Origin: Kitagawia praeruptora
Lineage: Eukaryota; Streptophyta; Magnoliopsida; Apiales; Apiaceae
NCBI GenBank assembly: GCA_037693485.1
Contig: CM075348.1
Location: 5,704,001 to 5,768,000 of the forward strand
Direction of reading: 5' to 3'
DNA: 64,000 nucleotides
Shown here: in pieces, positions 31,086 through 42,233 of the stretch
Numbering within the stretch: position 1 is the first letter of the stretch
Layout of the letters: each line of letters opens with the position of its first letter
The notes under the pieces: model-generated
Databases searched by the model: none
The model's input: only the letters and a program-made list of their open reading frames with translations
What the model was told of the DNA's origin: nothing
Translations under genes and position numbers: made by a program

Positions 31086-33010
31086 ATAACTCTTAGAAGA
31101 GCTCACAATGTTGTCAACACTCAGGATTTTATTAATATTTTGGCAAAATCTAAAATTCACTGACTTATTTGAGAAAAATAATAGATCCATTCCCTAATGC
31201 AAGGATTTTAATTGTATATTGACAAGATTTAGAAATCACTGACTTGTTTCTTCATAATCCGGTAGTAGCTTCACCCACTCCGGCTTATAGAATGGAAAAG
31301 AAAAACATGCAAGAAAGTTGGAAATCTCAGAAAGTACAGAAGAAACACATAACATCAATCGAATGAGCAGTAATCTGAATGAGCATCGACTTAACAAACA
31401 CATCAAAACATGATGTTTCGTTTGTTTTTAAGAATCTTCATGCTTCGTAATCCCTACTAATAATTTAAGTATTAGTGTCAATAGCAAATAATTATTCAGG
31501 AGAAAAAATGACAAAAATAACTGTTTTTTGGGAAAAATTGATGAAAATACCCGTTTCTAGAAAAGTGCGCAAAAATACCCGATGGAATACGTATTTACCA
31601 AATGGGTATCTGGGATACGCATTTGACACATGCATATCCTTCATAATTTTTTGTTTTTTAAAATCTTGGTACACGTGCATGTTACAGATTTTATTTTACG
31701 TCCCTGTCATTCCCAAGCAACACACACACCACCCCCGTTTGCGTATCAATCAATCATAACAGACTTATGTCATGTGTGTGCCAACCACCGTAGGTCTCAC
31801 TTATGTTGACAGTTTGCAGGATAAGCATATAGAATTGCATAGTAATTGAATATTTGAATTACCCCATTGAAGATTGCGTATGTAGCATAAAGTAATAATA
31901 ATAATAAACTTGTAATACTCCACTGAGTTATGCATACTATGAATACTCCATTACAGATTGCGTAACTAATTTGGTATTTTTGTCAACTTTTTCAGAATCT
32001 GATAATTTCGTTACTATTATTCTAAAAAACGAATATTTTTATCTTTCACCCTATTCAGGACGTCGAAGAACAAATATGAGAGAGCACCAATATTACTTCC
32101 TCTAAGCCCTAAGGGGCCATGCTTGCAACTAATGTGTCCGTCACAAAATACATCTTTGACTTTTTAAGTGAATAAAAACATAGTTCCATATATTATTTTT
32201 TTAAATTTCTTTTTTTGAATTAAAATTTGATATTTAAAGTTTAATTCACAAAAAAAATTAAAAATAATATACGAAACTATCATATTTATGCACCTTAAAA
32301 TACGAATAAAAAAAGGAACATGTATTTTGGGATAGAGAGAATAATTTATATTGATGATAATTCAAGGACTACTGATTCCTAAAATTGTTTTTTTTTGAAA
32401 ATAATGTACATCATATTTAACTTTTGAAAATAAATTCCTGTAATAACATGAGTTATACTTATACTTGCCATTTACGAATGGTGGCCGGTGTAAAAAGTAG
32501 GAACCGGACTTAATCGGTAGAGGCACTGTCCAGACATTAATCGAATATTTGGGGATTAATCGGAATGATTAATTGGATAATCAGATTATTAATCAGTACG
32601 GTAACCCATGAAAGTTGGAACAGGGGCACAAATGTGAATGTATTTGGGCCTCAAAATCAAGATATATTGGCCACCTGTTTCTGGAAGCCCAAAAAAATTG
32701 TATTAATAAACGGTGGGCTTCAAACAAAGAAAAGCGGCGATATGCAGATTAAAACAAACTTTAATTAATTTATGTAAAATAACAAATTTTTATATTTCTT
32801 TTACAAAAATACAATTTTGCAGTCGAATGTAACAAAACGCAATCAAAATCAACCTTAACTGCAACAAAAAAATAGCTAATTTTTTTTAAAAAGATATATT
32901 GCAAGTAGTATATTAAATGATACATGCATTTTATTGCTTTTAGTTTAAACTATATTTTTAGAAAATATAAAAATCGCAAATAAATTGAGAAAATATACTA
33001 TTTAAATAAT
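31086..33010. other. spacer upstream of F-box unit 5, left part
   Basis: No gene is supported. 31370-32160 matches parts of 11750-12170, and 32350-33010 matches 8780-9340. The match stops at 33010 (TTTAAATAAT) and resumes at 61367, which marks the left edge of the 28 kb insertion. A segment at 31475-32040, absent from unit 3, is probably another insertion that I could not delimit. Confidence 0.5.
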
Positions 33011-33140
33011 CATCAATCAATATATATATATATAAAGGAGGATACGCGGGAGCTTATGTGGCTCTCTAAGATCGTCTCATTCTAATTTTCTTAGAGTTTT
33101 ATAATTTTAAATATTGATAACTAATATATATATTTTTTAA

Positions 33141-33290
33141 CTTATTGAAAGTAGAATAGGTATTTCAAATTTGTCAAGGAGAAGAGTTCGAATATACTAA
33201 CCTATTAGAAGTAGAATAGATATTTCGAATTTGTCAAGGAGAAGAGTTCGGATATACTAACCTATTAGAAGGAGAATACATATTTATATT
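33141..33290. repeat. 60 bp tandem repeat
   Basis: Units start at 33141, 33201 and 33261 with CTTATT/CCTATTAGAA, then (G/T)AGAATA, TTTGTCAAGGAGAAGAGTTC and ATATACTAAC. The third unit is partial. Related AGTAGAATA...GAAGAGTTCGAATTTATA words recur at 45300-45450, 59470-59600 and 60340-60620. Confidence 0.8.
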
Positions 33291-34105
33291 TATAGAAGAA
33301 AGTAGTCTGGATTCAAACAAATTTTCATATATATACTTATCCGAATAGTAATTATTTGTTGATAAGTTGGTTGATTAATCTTCTTATCATGGTGTTCTCC
33401 AAAAAATCATTATTCACGATAATTTTTAGATGGATATGGATATTAGGTACGTAAATATTGAGTGTTACATGGAATTGGTTTCGAGTGCTTATTGTTTTTT
33501 TCATGATTAAGGTTTGGGTTATTGACCTTTTGGCCCTTCAAGTTTGCACACTTATACCCATAAAGCCCCAATGTTTAAACTCGTTCCTTTTTGCCACCCG
33601 AACTTCACAAATGTACCTCTCAGCCACTTTACCGCGTCAGACATTGTATCGGCTTATAACGGTATAGAATAGCGGGGGTATAATAGACATTTCACTAATA
33701 ATTTAATTTAGCAATTAATTATAACAACATAATTCTTATTAAGCTACAAAACGAAAACTCAGAATTTGAAGCTTGGTTTTCATCCCCTGTTTTATTGGGT
33801 TATTGACCTTTTGGCCCTTCAAGTTTACACACTTATACCCATAAAGCCCTAAAGTTTAAACTCGTTCCTTTTTTCCACGCGAACTTCACAAATGTACCTC
33901 TTGGCCCTTTTACCACGTCAGAATACGTATCGGCTAAAAAACGTTACAAAACTGAGGGACAGAACAGACATTTCACCATCTTCTATTTCCCTCCCAATTC
34001 ACAGTCTCTTCTCCCGCCAAAACCATACCCATTAACTCCTCCTATATCTATACGTTATTTATGCAAATTAATTTACCAAATAAATTGTTAGCTTTGAAAG
34101 GAAAA

Positions 34106-34549
34106 ATGGAGCCTCATTGTTGGTGTGGAAGGGAAGCTGTCTTGAGAACCTCATGGACTGATGCAAATCCAGGGAGAAGATTTTGGGGATGTTGGCATTA
34201 CATGGTAAAATATGTACATACATAATTGCTTTCTTTGTCTCTTTTTATTGTTCTTAATCTTTTAATTTATTTGCAGGAACAAAGGAGCAATGCTTGTAAT
34301 TTTCATTTGTGGTTCGATCCCCCCATGTGTCCAAGATCAAGAGCTATTATTCCAGGACTCTTGAGGAAAGTAGACAAGCTTGAAGAAGAAAAGGAGAAGC
34401 TTCATGCTATTGTTGTTGAAATGAAAATGAAACGAAAAAAAGGATGGTCCATATTGGTTTATGTTGTTATCGTCTTCATTTTCTTAAGCTTTGTAATGTC
34501 AAACAGTGATAGGGAGGTTGTAGTGAAGAAACAAAATGATCTACCTTAA
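34106..34549 (+). CDS. GRF-type zinc-finger membrane protein, two exons
   Basis: Exon 1 (34106-34204) encodes MEPHCWCGREAVLRTSWTDA then NPGRRFWGCWHYM. A 72 bp intron (GTAAAA...TTTGCAG) is followed by exon 2 (34277-34549), starting EQRSNACNFHLWFDPPMCPR. The total is 123 residues. The CxC, the C of GC and the C of ACNF, with the GRRF core, form a GRF zinc finger. An acidic/basic coiled coil follows (residues about 60-88), then a hydrophobic segment (ILVYVVIVFIFLSFV) near the end. This architecture is common in small plant proteins of unknown role, and GRF domains in other proteins bind nucleic acid. It lies within a MULE and may have been captured by it or be a cargo gene of this MULE family. 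Confidence 0.8.
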
Positions 34550-34913
34550 ACTATGTAGTGCACTTGTTTCTATGTTTATGTAAGGGAAATGTTGGATGAA
34601 TGAAATAGAAGTATGTACTGCACTTGTTTTTATGTAATGGAATATTTTGATGTATGAAATGTCATAGCCAATACATTCATAACAAAAGGAAATGTCATAC
34701 TTTAAACAAAGTCATAGCCAATACATTCATAACAAAAGGAAATGTCATACTTAAAACAAAGTCATAACTTAAGGATTACATGAAAGAGTTCTTCCACATC
34801 ATTCATAACAAAAGGTGCAGACCAAAAGATGAAAGTAATAGCATATTGTCTGAATAAACAAAAGATGGACACTAATAGCATATAGCTTCATATTTTCTCC
34901 ACATCTTCATTGT

Positions 34914-35948
34914 TCAACTTGCCTTCTCCTTTCCTTTTGTTGAGTGTTTTTCCTTGCTCTCTTTGTTCAGATTCCTTGCAGTTTCATGTATTGCCTGTGT
35001 CAGAGCAGCACTTGTGATGACATTTCTGCCATGAGATAACCAGGGGCATGGAGGCTTGCAAACTGCTCTAACTCTGGTTTTATCACTTTTTACAAACTTC
35101 ACCACCCTCCCTTCAGTATAAGAATGTTTAATTATGGCCTCTCTACACTGGTAATGATCTGTAAAGATCATCCCAATGTTCCACTGTGGATTGTCACTAT
35201 CTTTGTACACTGGAAACCTATTTTTCCTCTTAGGAGCTTGTAGCTCTTCATCTTCATCCATGTCATTGTCTGGCAGACTATCCGAGTCATCATCACAGTC
35301 AGTGTCATTATATGCTTTATCACTATCAGTGTCTTCCTTTCCTAGTCCAATTCTGTCTCTTATTCTACCCACCCATTCCACTCCTTCATCAACATTATTA
35401 GCATATACCATGTCATCATCTGTATCTGAGTAGTCATAATCATCAAAGTCATAATCATCCAATTCATCACTCCACTCTCCTACTTCATTACTTCCATCTC
35501 CTTCTCCTTCACTCCTTTCAAATACATTCATGTCATTAAATGCCCCCAAATTTGTTTCATCACAATGCTCCACATATATATCTATCTTGTTATCATTTTC
35601 CATAGCATACCCTTTCATTACAACTACATAACTATCATCTATGATTAACTGAAGACTTTTCTCAAATTCTACGTTAGGTCTCCTATAATACAAACAGAAC
35701 AGTCCCTTATAACCCATAGCTTTAGCATATGTTCTCAAATTGTCATAGCTAATATCTACGTCTTGCAAGTAATATACTGTCACCTGACCACCTACATATG
35801 TTACTTTTGGTAACCTTTTTAACCTTCCACCGTGAAATATACTAACACTTATTGTGTCTTCACCTTCAATACCAAGAAATTGGTTTACAATCAGCACATA
35901 ACATAATACCCACATCATCAACACAACATAAACAAGATACTTGAACAA
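34914..35948 (-). pseudogene. MuDR-type transposase N-terminal region, catalytic domain deleted
   Basis: The 344-codon frame includes a PB1-like region (ISVSIFHGGRLKRLP, VTYVGGQVTVYYL), a long acidic spacer (DDYDFDDYDYSDTDDDM) and the plant MuDR DNA-binding region (NPQWNIGMIFTDHYQCREAI, then VKFVKSDKTRVRAVC and PPCPW). It then jumps to a basic tail (KEKHSTKGKEKAS) without the DDE transposase or SWIM zinc finger. The first 30 or so codons are hydrophobic and may be intron: an upstream ATG at 36080 (MSDSNSFET) followed by GTGTG, with an acceptor near 35865, is a plausible exon 1. It may make a short DNA-binding protein but no transposase. Confidence 0.75.
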
Positions 35949-36739
35949 TTAACAATCAAGTTAAAAAAAAGTGATCAACGATGCATAAATAAGCGCTGAT
36001 AAACAACAAACAAGTTTAATTAACAATCACAAAAGAGAGTTAAGAATCACACCAGTCTCGAAGGAATTAGAATCCGACATTTCCTTCTTCAATCGCCAAT
36101 TTCCTTCTTTAGTCTCGAGTTTAATTGAGAGATAATTGAGAGAAGTTAAGTTAAAGGGGTTAAACTGATCGTCAATAGATATAAACCTAGTTTTATTGTG
36201 TTAATATCGGCACTTGAAATGTCTGTTCTGTCCCTCAGTTTTGTAACATTTTTTAGCCGATACGTATTCTGACGCGGTAAAAGGGCCAAGAGGTACATTT
36301 GTGAAGTTCGCGTGGCAAAAAGGAACGAGTTTAAACTTTAGGGCTTTATGGGTATAAGTGTGTAAACTTGAAGGGCCAAAAGGTCAATAACCCTGTTTTA
36401 TTCGAATACTCACAGACACCAAACCCAGTAGCTACATCTCCTCTTCTCCACAAAACCATCGATTCCCTTTCTTTTCTTCTTTTCTTTTCAATGCAAAATC
36501 ATGACACCAGCAACTTACCTTTTTTTTCGTTCCATGCTCAACACAAACCCATCTAGTTCTTTCTTCTTCTTTTTATTTCGAATTACCCTCTCTCACTTCA
36601 CCCTCTGTTTTCCTTCTGCTGAGTTGTTCGTTACTGAGTCCTTTGAGTTATTGAGTTGAGTGGTGTTGAATTGAGTTGTTTAATTTCGTCGTTGAGTTGG
36701 TGTTTCCGTTGATTGTTCTTCACGGGTCGAGTCACTAGC

Positions 36740-36854
36740 TGAGCACAATCACCCACCCTAGCACACCCCGCTATCATTGCATTCCAAGTAAACTCATTCA
36801 CTTCCACTCCCTCCACCTTCATTCTCTCGAACAAACCAAAAGCCTCATCAATTT
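36740..36854 (-). pseudogene. PPR gene fragment, 3' part
   Basis: The minus strand encodes IDEAFGLFERMKVEGVEVNE, FTWNAMIAGCARVGDC, a typical pentatricopeptide repeat. It is continuous in frame with 43556-43730 if the intervening LTR element and one AATTT are ignored. Beyond about 36740 the sequence becomes GAGTTG-rich, non-PPR DNA. PPR proteins bind organellar RNA; this fragment is too short to do so. Confidence 0.8.
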
Positions 36855-38176
36855 TGATAGAGTGTATATTTATATATATTTTATATGATTATATTCCTCA
36901 TATTTATTATATTTTGCATTTAATTGGATTTTTATTTAATAGATTTTAATGTTTTATTGTAGGAAGCAAGGAAATTCTAAACTTGGAAGGATTTGAGAAT
37001 AAAGAGCTTAATTGGAGATTTATTAGAAGGAAATTCGGATTTATCGGGCAACACGCGCGCAATTCACTATTTTGGCCATATCTCGAGTTCTACAAGTCAG
37101 AATTGGGTGATTCAACTGCCCACGCGAAGATAATTAAATTTTCTATCATTCTAAGATGGTACAGATGTCATATTACAATTGGAGCGGCCCAGAACTACAG
37201 GAGAAAAGTCAACCACGAATTTTCCTTGAAAATCTATTCAGTTTAGGAAACGTACTTGTAATTTTCTCAAGGCATTAAAATACTTTTTTTTTATTAGAGA
37301 CATATATAATATCAGATATTATTATTATTAGGGAGATAGATAGTTACGGATAGATAGTTACATATACATACATAAGTACGTATAGACATATACAGAGAGA
37401 GATTGGAGATAGCTTTTCACTTTTCTTTGAAGATTGAAGGTTTTTCTCTATTCTTTATAATATTATGTGTTCATATTATATCTCTTGTTTTATTAGTTTA
37501 ATTATGTATGAGTAGATAATTAATCTAGGGTTAAGTAGAACCTTAGTTATGATTGATGTGTGATTTTCCCAATTCCCCCAATTTGATTGTTTAATTGCTC
37601 TTGCTTATTGAGTTGTTTTAATTAGCAATTACAAATCAGACGTGATTATGTTTATTGTTTGAACCATTGTCTATTTATCAACGAGAGTTGGATTTAGATG
37701 GTTGTGATTTATCCAATGAGGACATGAACTTCTCCATGAGAATAGGTAGAACGGATTGTTAGGAAGTTAGGGTGCTGTGATTAATGTCTCTAAATTGCAT
37801 GATACCATGAGAATAGGCTTGATTGTATTTTAGAGAAGCCATTAATATTCGAGAGAGGTTATTGGTAATTTATAGGGCGCACCTTTCCTTTTGAGTATTA
37901 TACGATTGATTGGGGAGGGAATTCACGATTGCATTAGTTCATGCTAGTGGGGACACTTAATTCTGGATGTTTTAGTTAATTGATTAATTGCATTAGTATA
38001 AAATTAGTTTAATAATCTTTGATATTTTATTGTGTTACTTACTTGGCTGAATTGAATCGAGAACAACTGGTGATTGACACGTTTGTCTCTGTGGGATCGA
38101 CTCTGACTTACCCTGCTACATAGTTAGAAGGATTTGTTAGATATTATTATTTGATAGGCACGCGACAGCCTTGTCA
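36855..38176 (+). repeat. 5' LTR of the non-autonomous element
   Basis: Starts TGATAGAGTGTATATTTATA and ends GACAGCCTTGTCA. The 87-codon frame at 36983-37246 recurs identically in the other LTR and is not treated as a gene. Confidence 0.93.
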
Positions 38177-38182
38177 AATTTT

Positions 38183-38200
38183 TGGCGCCGCTGCCGGGGA
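38183..38200 (+). other. primer binding site, tRNA-Asp type
   Basis: TGGCGCCGCTGCCGGGGA lies six bases after the 5' LTR and is the same as in the Athila element at 27122-27139. Confidence 0.88.
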
Positions 38201-38384
38201 AAAAGTAGTGTTAGATTAGTTAATTTTTGAGTTAGTTTGGCCAAGTTGTTTAGTTGTGTTGCTTCGGCTATTATTCTTGTTCTGTTTGATCTTTGCTTGT
38301 GGTTTTTCTTGTTTCTTGTAAAATTGATTTTCAGATTCCTATAACAAGAAATTAAGCGAGTGAAGGGAGGAGCAAGAAGAAAGC

Positions 38385-39638
38385 ATGGAGGCATTGATTG
38401 AGACTATGCAGGCATTATCTCAAAAGATCGATGAAGTAGAGTCAAGAAATTCTTATTTGGTTGCTACATGTGATGTTTGCGGTATACAGGGACACACTCA
38501 AAATTTTTGCAAATATAATACCCCTTACTACCCAAGCCAAGCACAATATTGGGATAATAATTTTCATTACAATGCCCATTACAACTCTGACCAAGGACCA
38601 CAGTATAATCCTTATTGTGAGACATACACTTCTAGTTGGGAAAATTATTCTGATTTTTCCTACCAAAACAATCCAGCTCAACCAGAAAAATCTAGTTTGG
38701 AAACTGCCTTGGAAACTTATTTCTCTCCATGTGCCAAGATGAATGAGTCTTTAGCCACTTGTATGTCGCAGAGAGATGCTCAACATCAACAGTTTAATGC
38801 TCAGTTTGAAGAGATGCAAGTTAGTCCATGCCAAGCTCAACCACCTCAAATCAACTACTCTCAGCCACCACAGAAATCCAACTTTGAAAGTCTGTTGGAA
38901 GGAGTTGTTGTTGCACAGCTGAACAAGAATGAAGAGGTTGAGACAAGTCTTAATGAGTTGAAAACTCAAGGTAAGTTGATTGAAAACTCAATTGCTCAAC
39001 TAGCTCAAGAGGTAATTGAATTCGTTGAGAGACGCTCTCAAACGGAGGAAATACCAATGAGTCAATTTGATGATGCAACTTTATGGAGTGGTACGGAGTT
39101 CAAAGAGTCGCAAAACGAGGTTAGTAACAGTAAGCTAATTTTTGATGATTTTGATGATGAAGATGGTTATTTTGATAGTCTTACTCTTATTGACCCATAT
39201 GCTTCTCAAGAAATTAACTCGTGTGAAAACTCTTTTGATAGTAATGAGATTGATTTCTTAGATGACTCTTTTTGCAAGCTATTTGATGATAGTGATAGTA
39301 TGGTTATGGAAGATATAAATTCGAATAAGGATATTGTGATTCCCATTGTGGTAGATGAGATAGAATCGAATTTGGATACGCTTGACTTGAAGAATGCTAA
39401 GATTGAGAATGTGTATATGCCTGTTGTTGACCCAATTTGGGAGGAATGTGTGAAAAGTAACTATAGCCATGTTGGAGATGATTTTTCTAAATACTTTCAC
39501 ATGCCGGAAATTCTTGAGCATCACATGAGTCTCACATGTCAATTTATATATCTTCTTGGTTATCTAATTGGTGCTCAAATCATTAGATTAATTCGAATTA
39601 GGAGATATGTACATTTGTTTGCTTTTTCACCTTATTGA
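38385..39638 (+). CDS. gag-like protein with CCHC zinc knuckle (417 residues)
   Basis: This intact frame begins 185 bp after the primer site. A short helical N-terminus (MEALIETMQALSQKIDEVES) precedes a zinc knuckle CDVCGIQGHTQNFC (C29, C32, H37, C42; CX2CX4HX4C). A Tyr/Asn/Gln-rich linker follows, then a coiled-coil-like region (residues about 130-215), an Asp-rich acidic region and a hydrophobic C-terminal segment (FIYLLGYLIGAQIIRLI). Capsid-type motifs of the Athila gag are not visible, so it corresponds at most to the C-terminal part of gag. The intact frame in a non-autonomous element suggests selection for it. It may help package the element's RNA with partner proteins. Confidence 0.8.
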   Translation: MEALIETMQALSQKIDEVESRNSYLVATCDVCGIQGHTQNFCKYNTPYYPSQAQYWDNNFHYNAHYNSDQGPQYNPYCETYTSSWENYSDFSYQNNPAQPEKSSLETALETYFSPCAKMNESLATCMSQRDAQHQQFNAQFEEMQVSPCQAQPPQINYSQPPQKSNFESLLEGVVVAQLNKNEEVETSLNELKTQGKLIENSIAQLAQEVIEFVERRSQTEEIPMSQFDDATLWSGTEFKESQNEVSNSKLIFDDFDDEDGYFDSLTLIDPYASQEINSCENSFDSNEIDFLDDSFCKLFDDSDSMVMEDINSNKDIVIPIVVDEIESNLDTLDLKNAKIENVYMPVVDPIWEECVKSNYSHVGDDFSKYFHMPEILEHHMSLTCQFIYLLGYLIGAQIIRLIRIRRYVHLFAFSPY

Positions 39639-42233
39639 TGATCTAGTTATTGAAAAGAGGTCGAGCTAAAGACCTTAAAAAAAAGCGCTTCTTGGGAGGC
39701 AACCCATGATTTTTGTATGGTTAGTAATTTTTTATTTCATTTTTTTTTGTATTTTTTTTTTAGATTAGATTTTTTTTTTTTTTGATTATTTATACTCCCA
39801 CAAGGTGCCTTGATGAATTTTCTGTGAAGTGTTTTAGGAATAAAATTGATTTGAAACATTATGATGTGGAATTAATCCGGAAAAAAAAAACAAAGTGGAA
39901 CAGGAAAATAAATTCTGTGGTGCGGATATTGTATCCACCGTGCGAGAGCTTCTGTTTATACAGGTCTGTGTGCGCACCACGGTGCAATAAATCACCCCGC
40001 AGCGTGAAAATTCCTGTCCACAATCGAGCGCTTTACAGTGCGTGAGTCTACCTACGGTGCAACAATTACTGCTCAATCTATTTCCCTTTCTGGTGCTAGA
40101 ATTCTTTTGGGCTTGCAATTCAATTCTGGCCCAATTTGAATATCATCTACATGACTACATAGCATCTTCTACATGGCACCAAGACAGCTTTCACCCCCAG
40201 CAGTCCAGGTGTCGCCACATCACAGTGTCAGCAGTACAGTCACGCTTAGTCAGCTGCAACTGTCATAAAGTCAGCGTGCCACGTCACTCCAGTCAGCACC
40301 GAGTCACCAGCCACGTCATCTGTTTGGTTGGCAGCCTTGTGCAAAAATATTTTGAAAATATTTGAAGGGCAAGGGAGTTGAACCCCTGACCTTAAGGGCG
40401 TGTGTGCAGAACTTCTAGTTGCACCTACAAACCACTTGAGCTGCTTTGCACCTGATGTTAAATTATGGACTACTTTTCATATCTAATTAAGCTGGGTCCT
40501 GGAATTTCAGCACTAAAGACATCATTTTTTATTCTTTTCCGGCGGCACTTCGTGCATATGCACTAGGGGAGTATTTTAACCTTTCTTTGTATTTTATTTT
40601 TATTTTCTTTTTGTATTTATTTTTAGGATCTTTTAGTTATGTATATATTATATATATTTATTTATTGAGGACAATGAACCATTTAAGTGTGGGGATGTGT
40701 TCTCGTTACATTAAAAAAATCCAAAAAAAAAATTATATATGATAAAAATTAAAAAAAAAAATTGAAAAAAAATAAAAAAAAAAAAATTGTATATAATTGT
40801 CATGTCAAAAGCATGTTAGCGAGGATAAGTACACATTTTGTAGACTAATTTTGCATGATTAATTCTGAGTGTTGTATCATAGAATAAAAATCATTTGTTG
40901 CTTGATAATTCCTTGTGTGTGCTTTCGAAAATTTAAAAACTTGAGATGCTTCTTAGTCAAATTTAGTGAGTCGAGCATGCTTTCACCTTGTGAGATTTTG
41001 AGCCTAATTAATGATTGATACATTTTATATCAATCAAATTTCTTTGTTGTGTGCTGTTCGTCAATTAGCATTGCTCTAGAACTTGTTTTGATACCTTGTT
41101 GAGACTACATGTTGTGTGTGTGCATGAAAATGATAAAGGCATTAGGATTAACCTCATTGACCTAAACACTATCCTTATGAGTTATATCCTTAGTAAGCCC
41201 CCTTGAGCTTATATCCGTTTCTTTCAATTATCACCACTCTATAATTTTTTAGCCTACTTATTTATTCTTATCTTGATTTACTAGTAGAGCATTGTGATTC
41301 AACTTAAGGGTTGGTGAATGTTCAAGTGTGGGGATTTCTTTGTTAAGGTTTGATATTTTGGTGGGAATTATATAATGTGGTTGCTTGATCTTCAAAAAAA
41401 AAAAGAAAAAAAATGAATAAAAAAAAAAGAAAAATTTGAAGAAGATCGAAGTAGAGTTTGTGTTCATTGGTTTGTATAATGTGAAAGTGGGAAAGTACAT
41501 AATGATGTACTTATGGGTTTAATGCTTGTGAAAGTTTAATTATCTTTTACATGATCTACTATTCATGTTGGGTACTTTAATTAGAAGTGAACATTATGCT
41601 CTATTAGTTTATCAAGCTTAGCCACTTGTGAGCCTATTTCTTTGATATCCCACCCCATACCTAAGCCCCATTACAACCTTTAATGAAGACCTTTTGATTT
41701 GTGCATGCACATATACGAAGTAGTGGAGATTTGGTGGACAACCAAGCATATGGTAGCACATGTCTATTTTGATTGAACTTGAGTGAAACACTAACACCTA
41801 TACACTTGTGTGAATTGAGAGCAATGTAAGATTTTCTATCCACGGCATGCTTACTTATTGAAGGAGACTTTGATGTTTATTTCATGATATTTTTGTCTGT
41901 CAAGACAACGTGTGCATACTTGGATTGTTTTGTGCAAGTGGTGTACTTTCAGATCTTCTCAGATTGTTGTGTGATTGAGGTTTGCATATGTGGAGTACTA
42001 TGAATTGTTGCATGTTTAAGACTTGGTGATTGAAAATATTTGATTTTGTGGGTATATCTTCTATATACCTTCACGAGACAAAACTCGTCCTACTAGGGCT
42101 GCCTAGGGGTTTAACGGCTTGTTGCATATGCTCAATGCAATCGTGTCATCTACGAAAGTGATGTTAGTTAGTTAGGATAATTTTTATTTCTTTATTTGCC
42201 CGAGGACGTGCAAATGTTAAGTGTGGAGATGTT
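39639..42233 (+). other. 3' non-coding region of the non-autonomous element
   Basis: No gene is supported. It holds T-rich and A-rich tracts (39720-39785, 40700-40790, 41390-41440), two GTGTGGGGAT words shared with the Athila 3' region, a tRNA-like SINE candidate (about 40365-40455), a GC-richer segment (39940-40340) of unknown origin, and the conserved pre-LTR block at 42070-42233, ending in a purine-rich GTGTGGAGATG. Confidence 0.6.
40365..40455 (-). mobile_element. tRNA-like SINE candidate
   Basis: On the minus strand, an A-box-like AGCTCAAGTGGTTTG and a B-box-like GGGGTTCAACTCC are about 55 bp apart, as in tRNA-derived pol III promoters. The 3' side is AT-rich. No target duplication was found, so the ends are approximate. 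Confidence 0.4.

Larger units (their letters stand above)
33797..36393. mobile_element. MULE deletion derivative with GRF zinc-finger gene
   Basis: TIRs of about 195 bp (GGGTTATTGACCTTTTGGCC at both ends, related to those of the outer element) and a perfect 9 bp duplication, TGTTTTATT (33788-33796, 36394-36402), define it. It is 2597 bp long and inserted into the left part of the Pack-MULE. It carries a two-exon GRF gene on the plus strand and the N-terminal part of a MuDR-type transposase on the minus strand. The catalytic DDE and SWIM regions are absent, so it is an internal-deletion derivative. Confidence 0.92.

Noticed and set aside
36983..37246. 87-codon frame, present identically at 42362-42625
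   Set aside because: It lies inside both LTRs; its repetition follows from LTR identity and no domain is recognisable.
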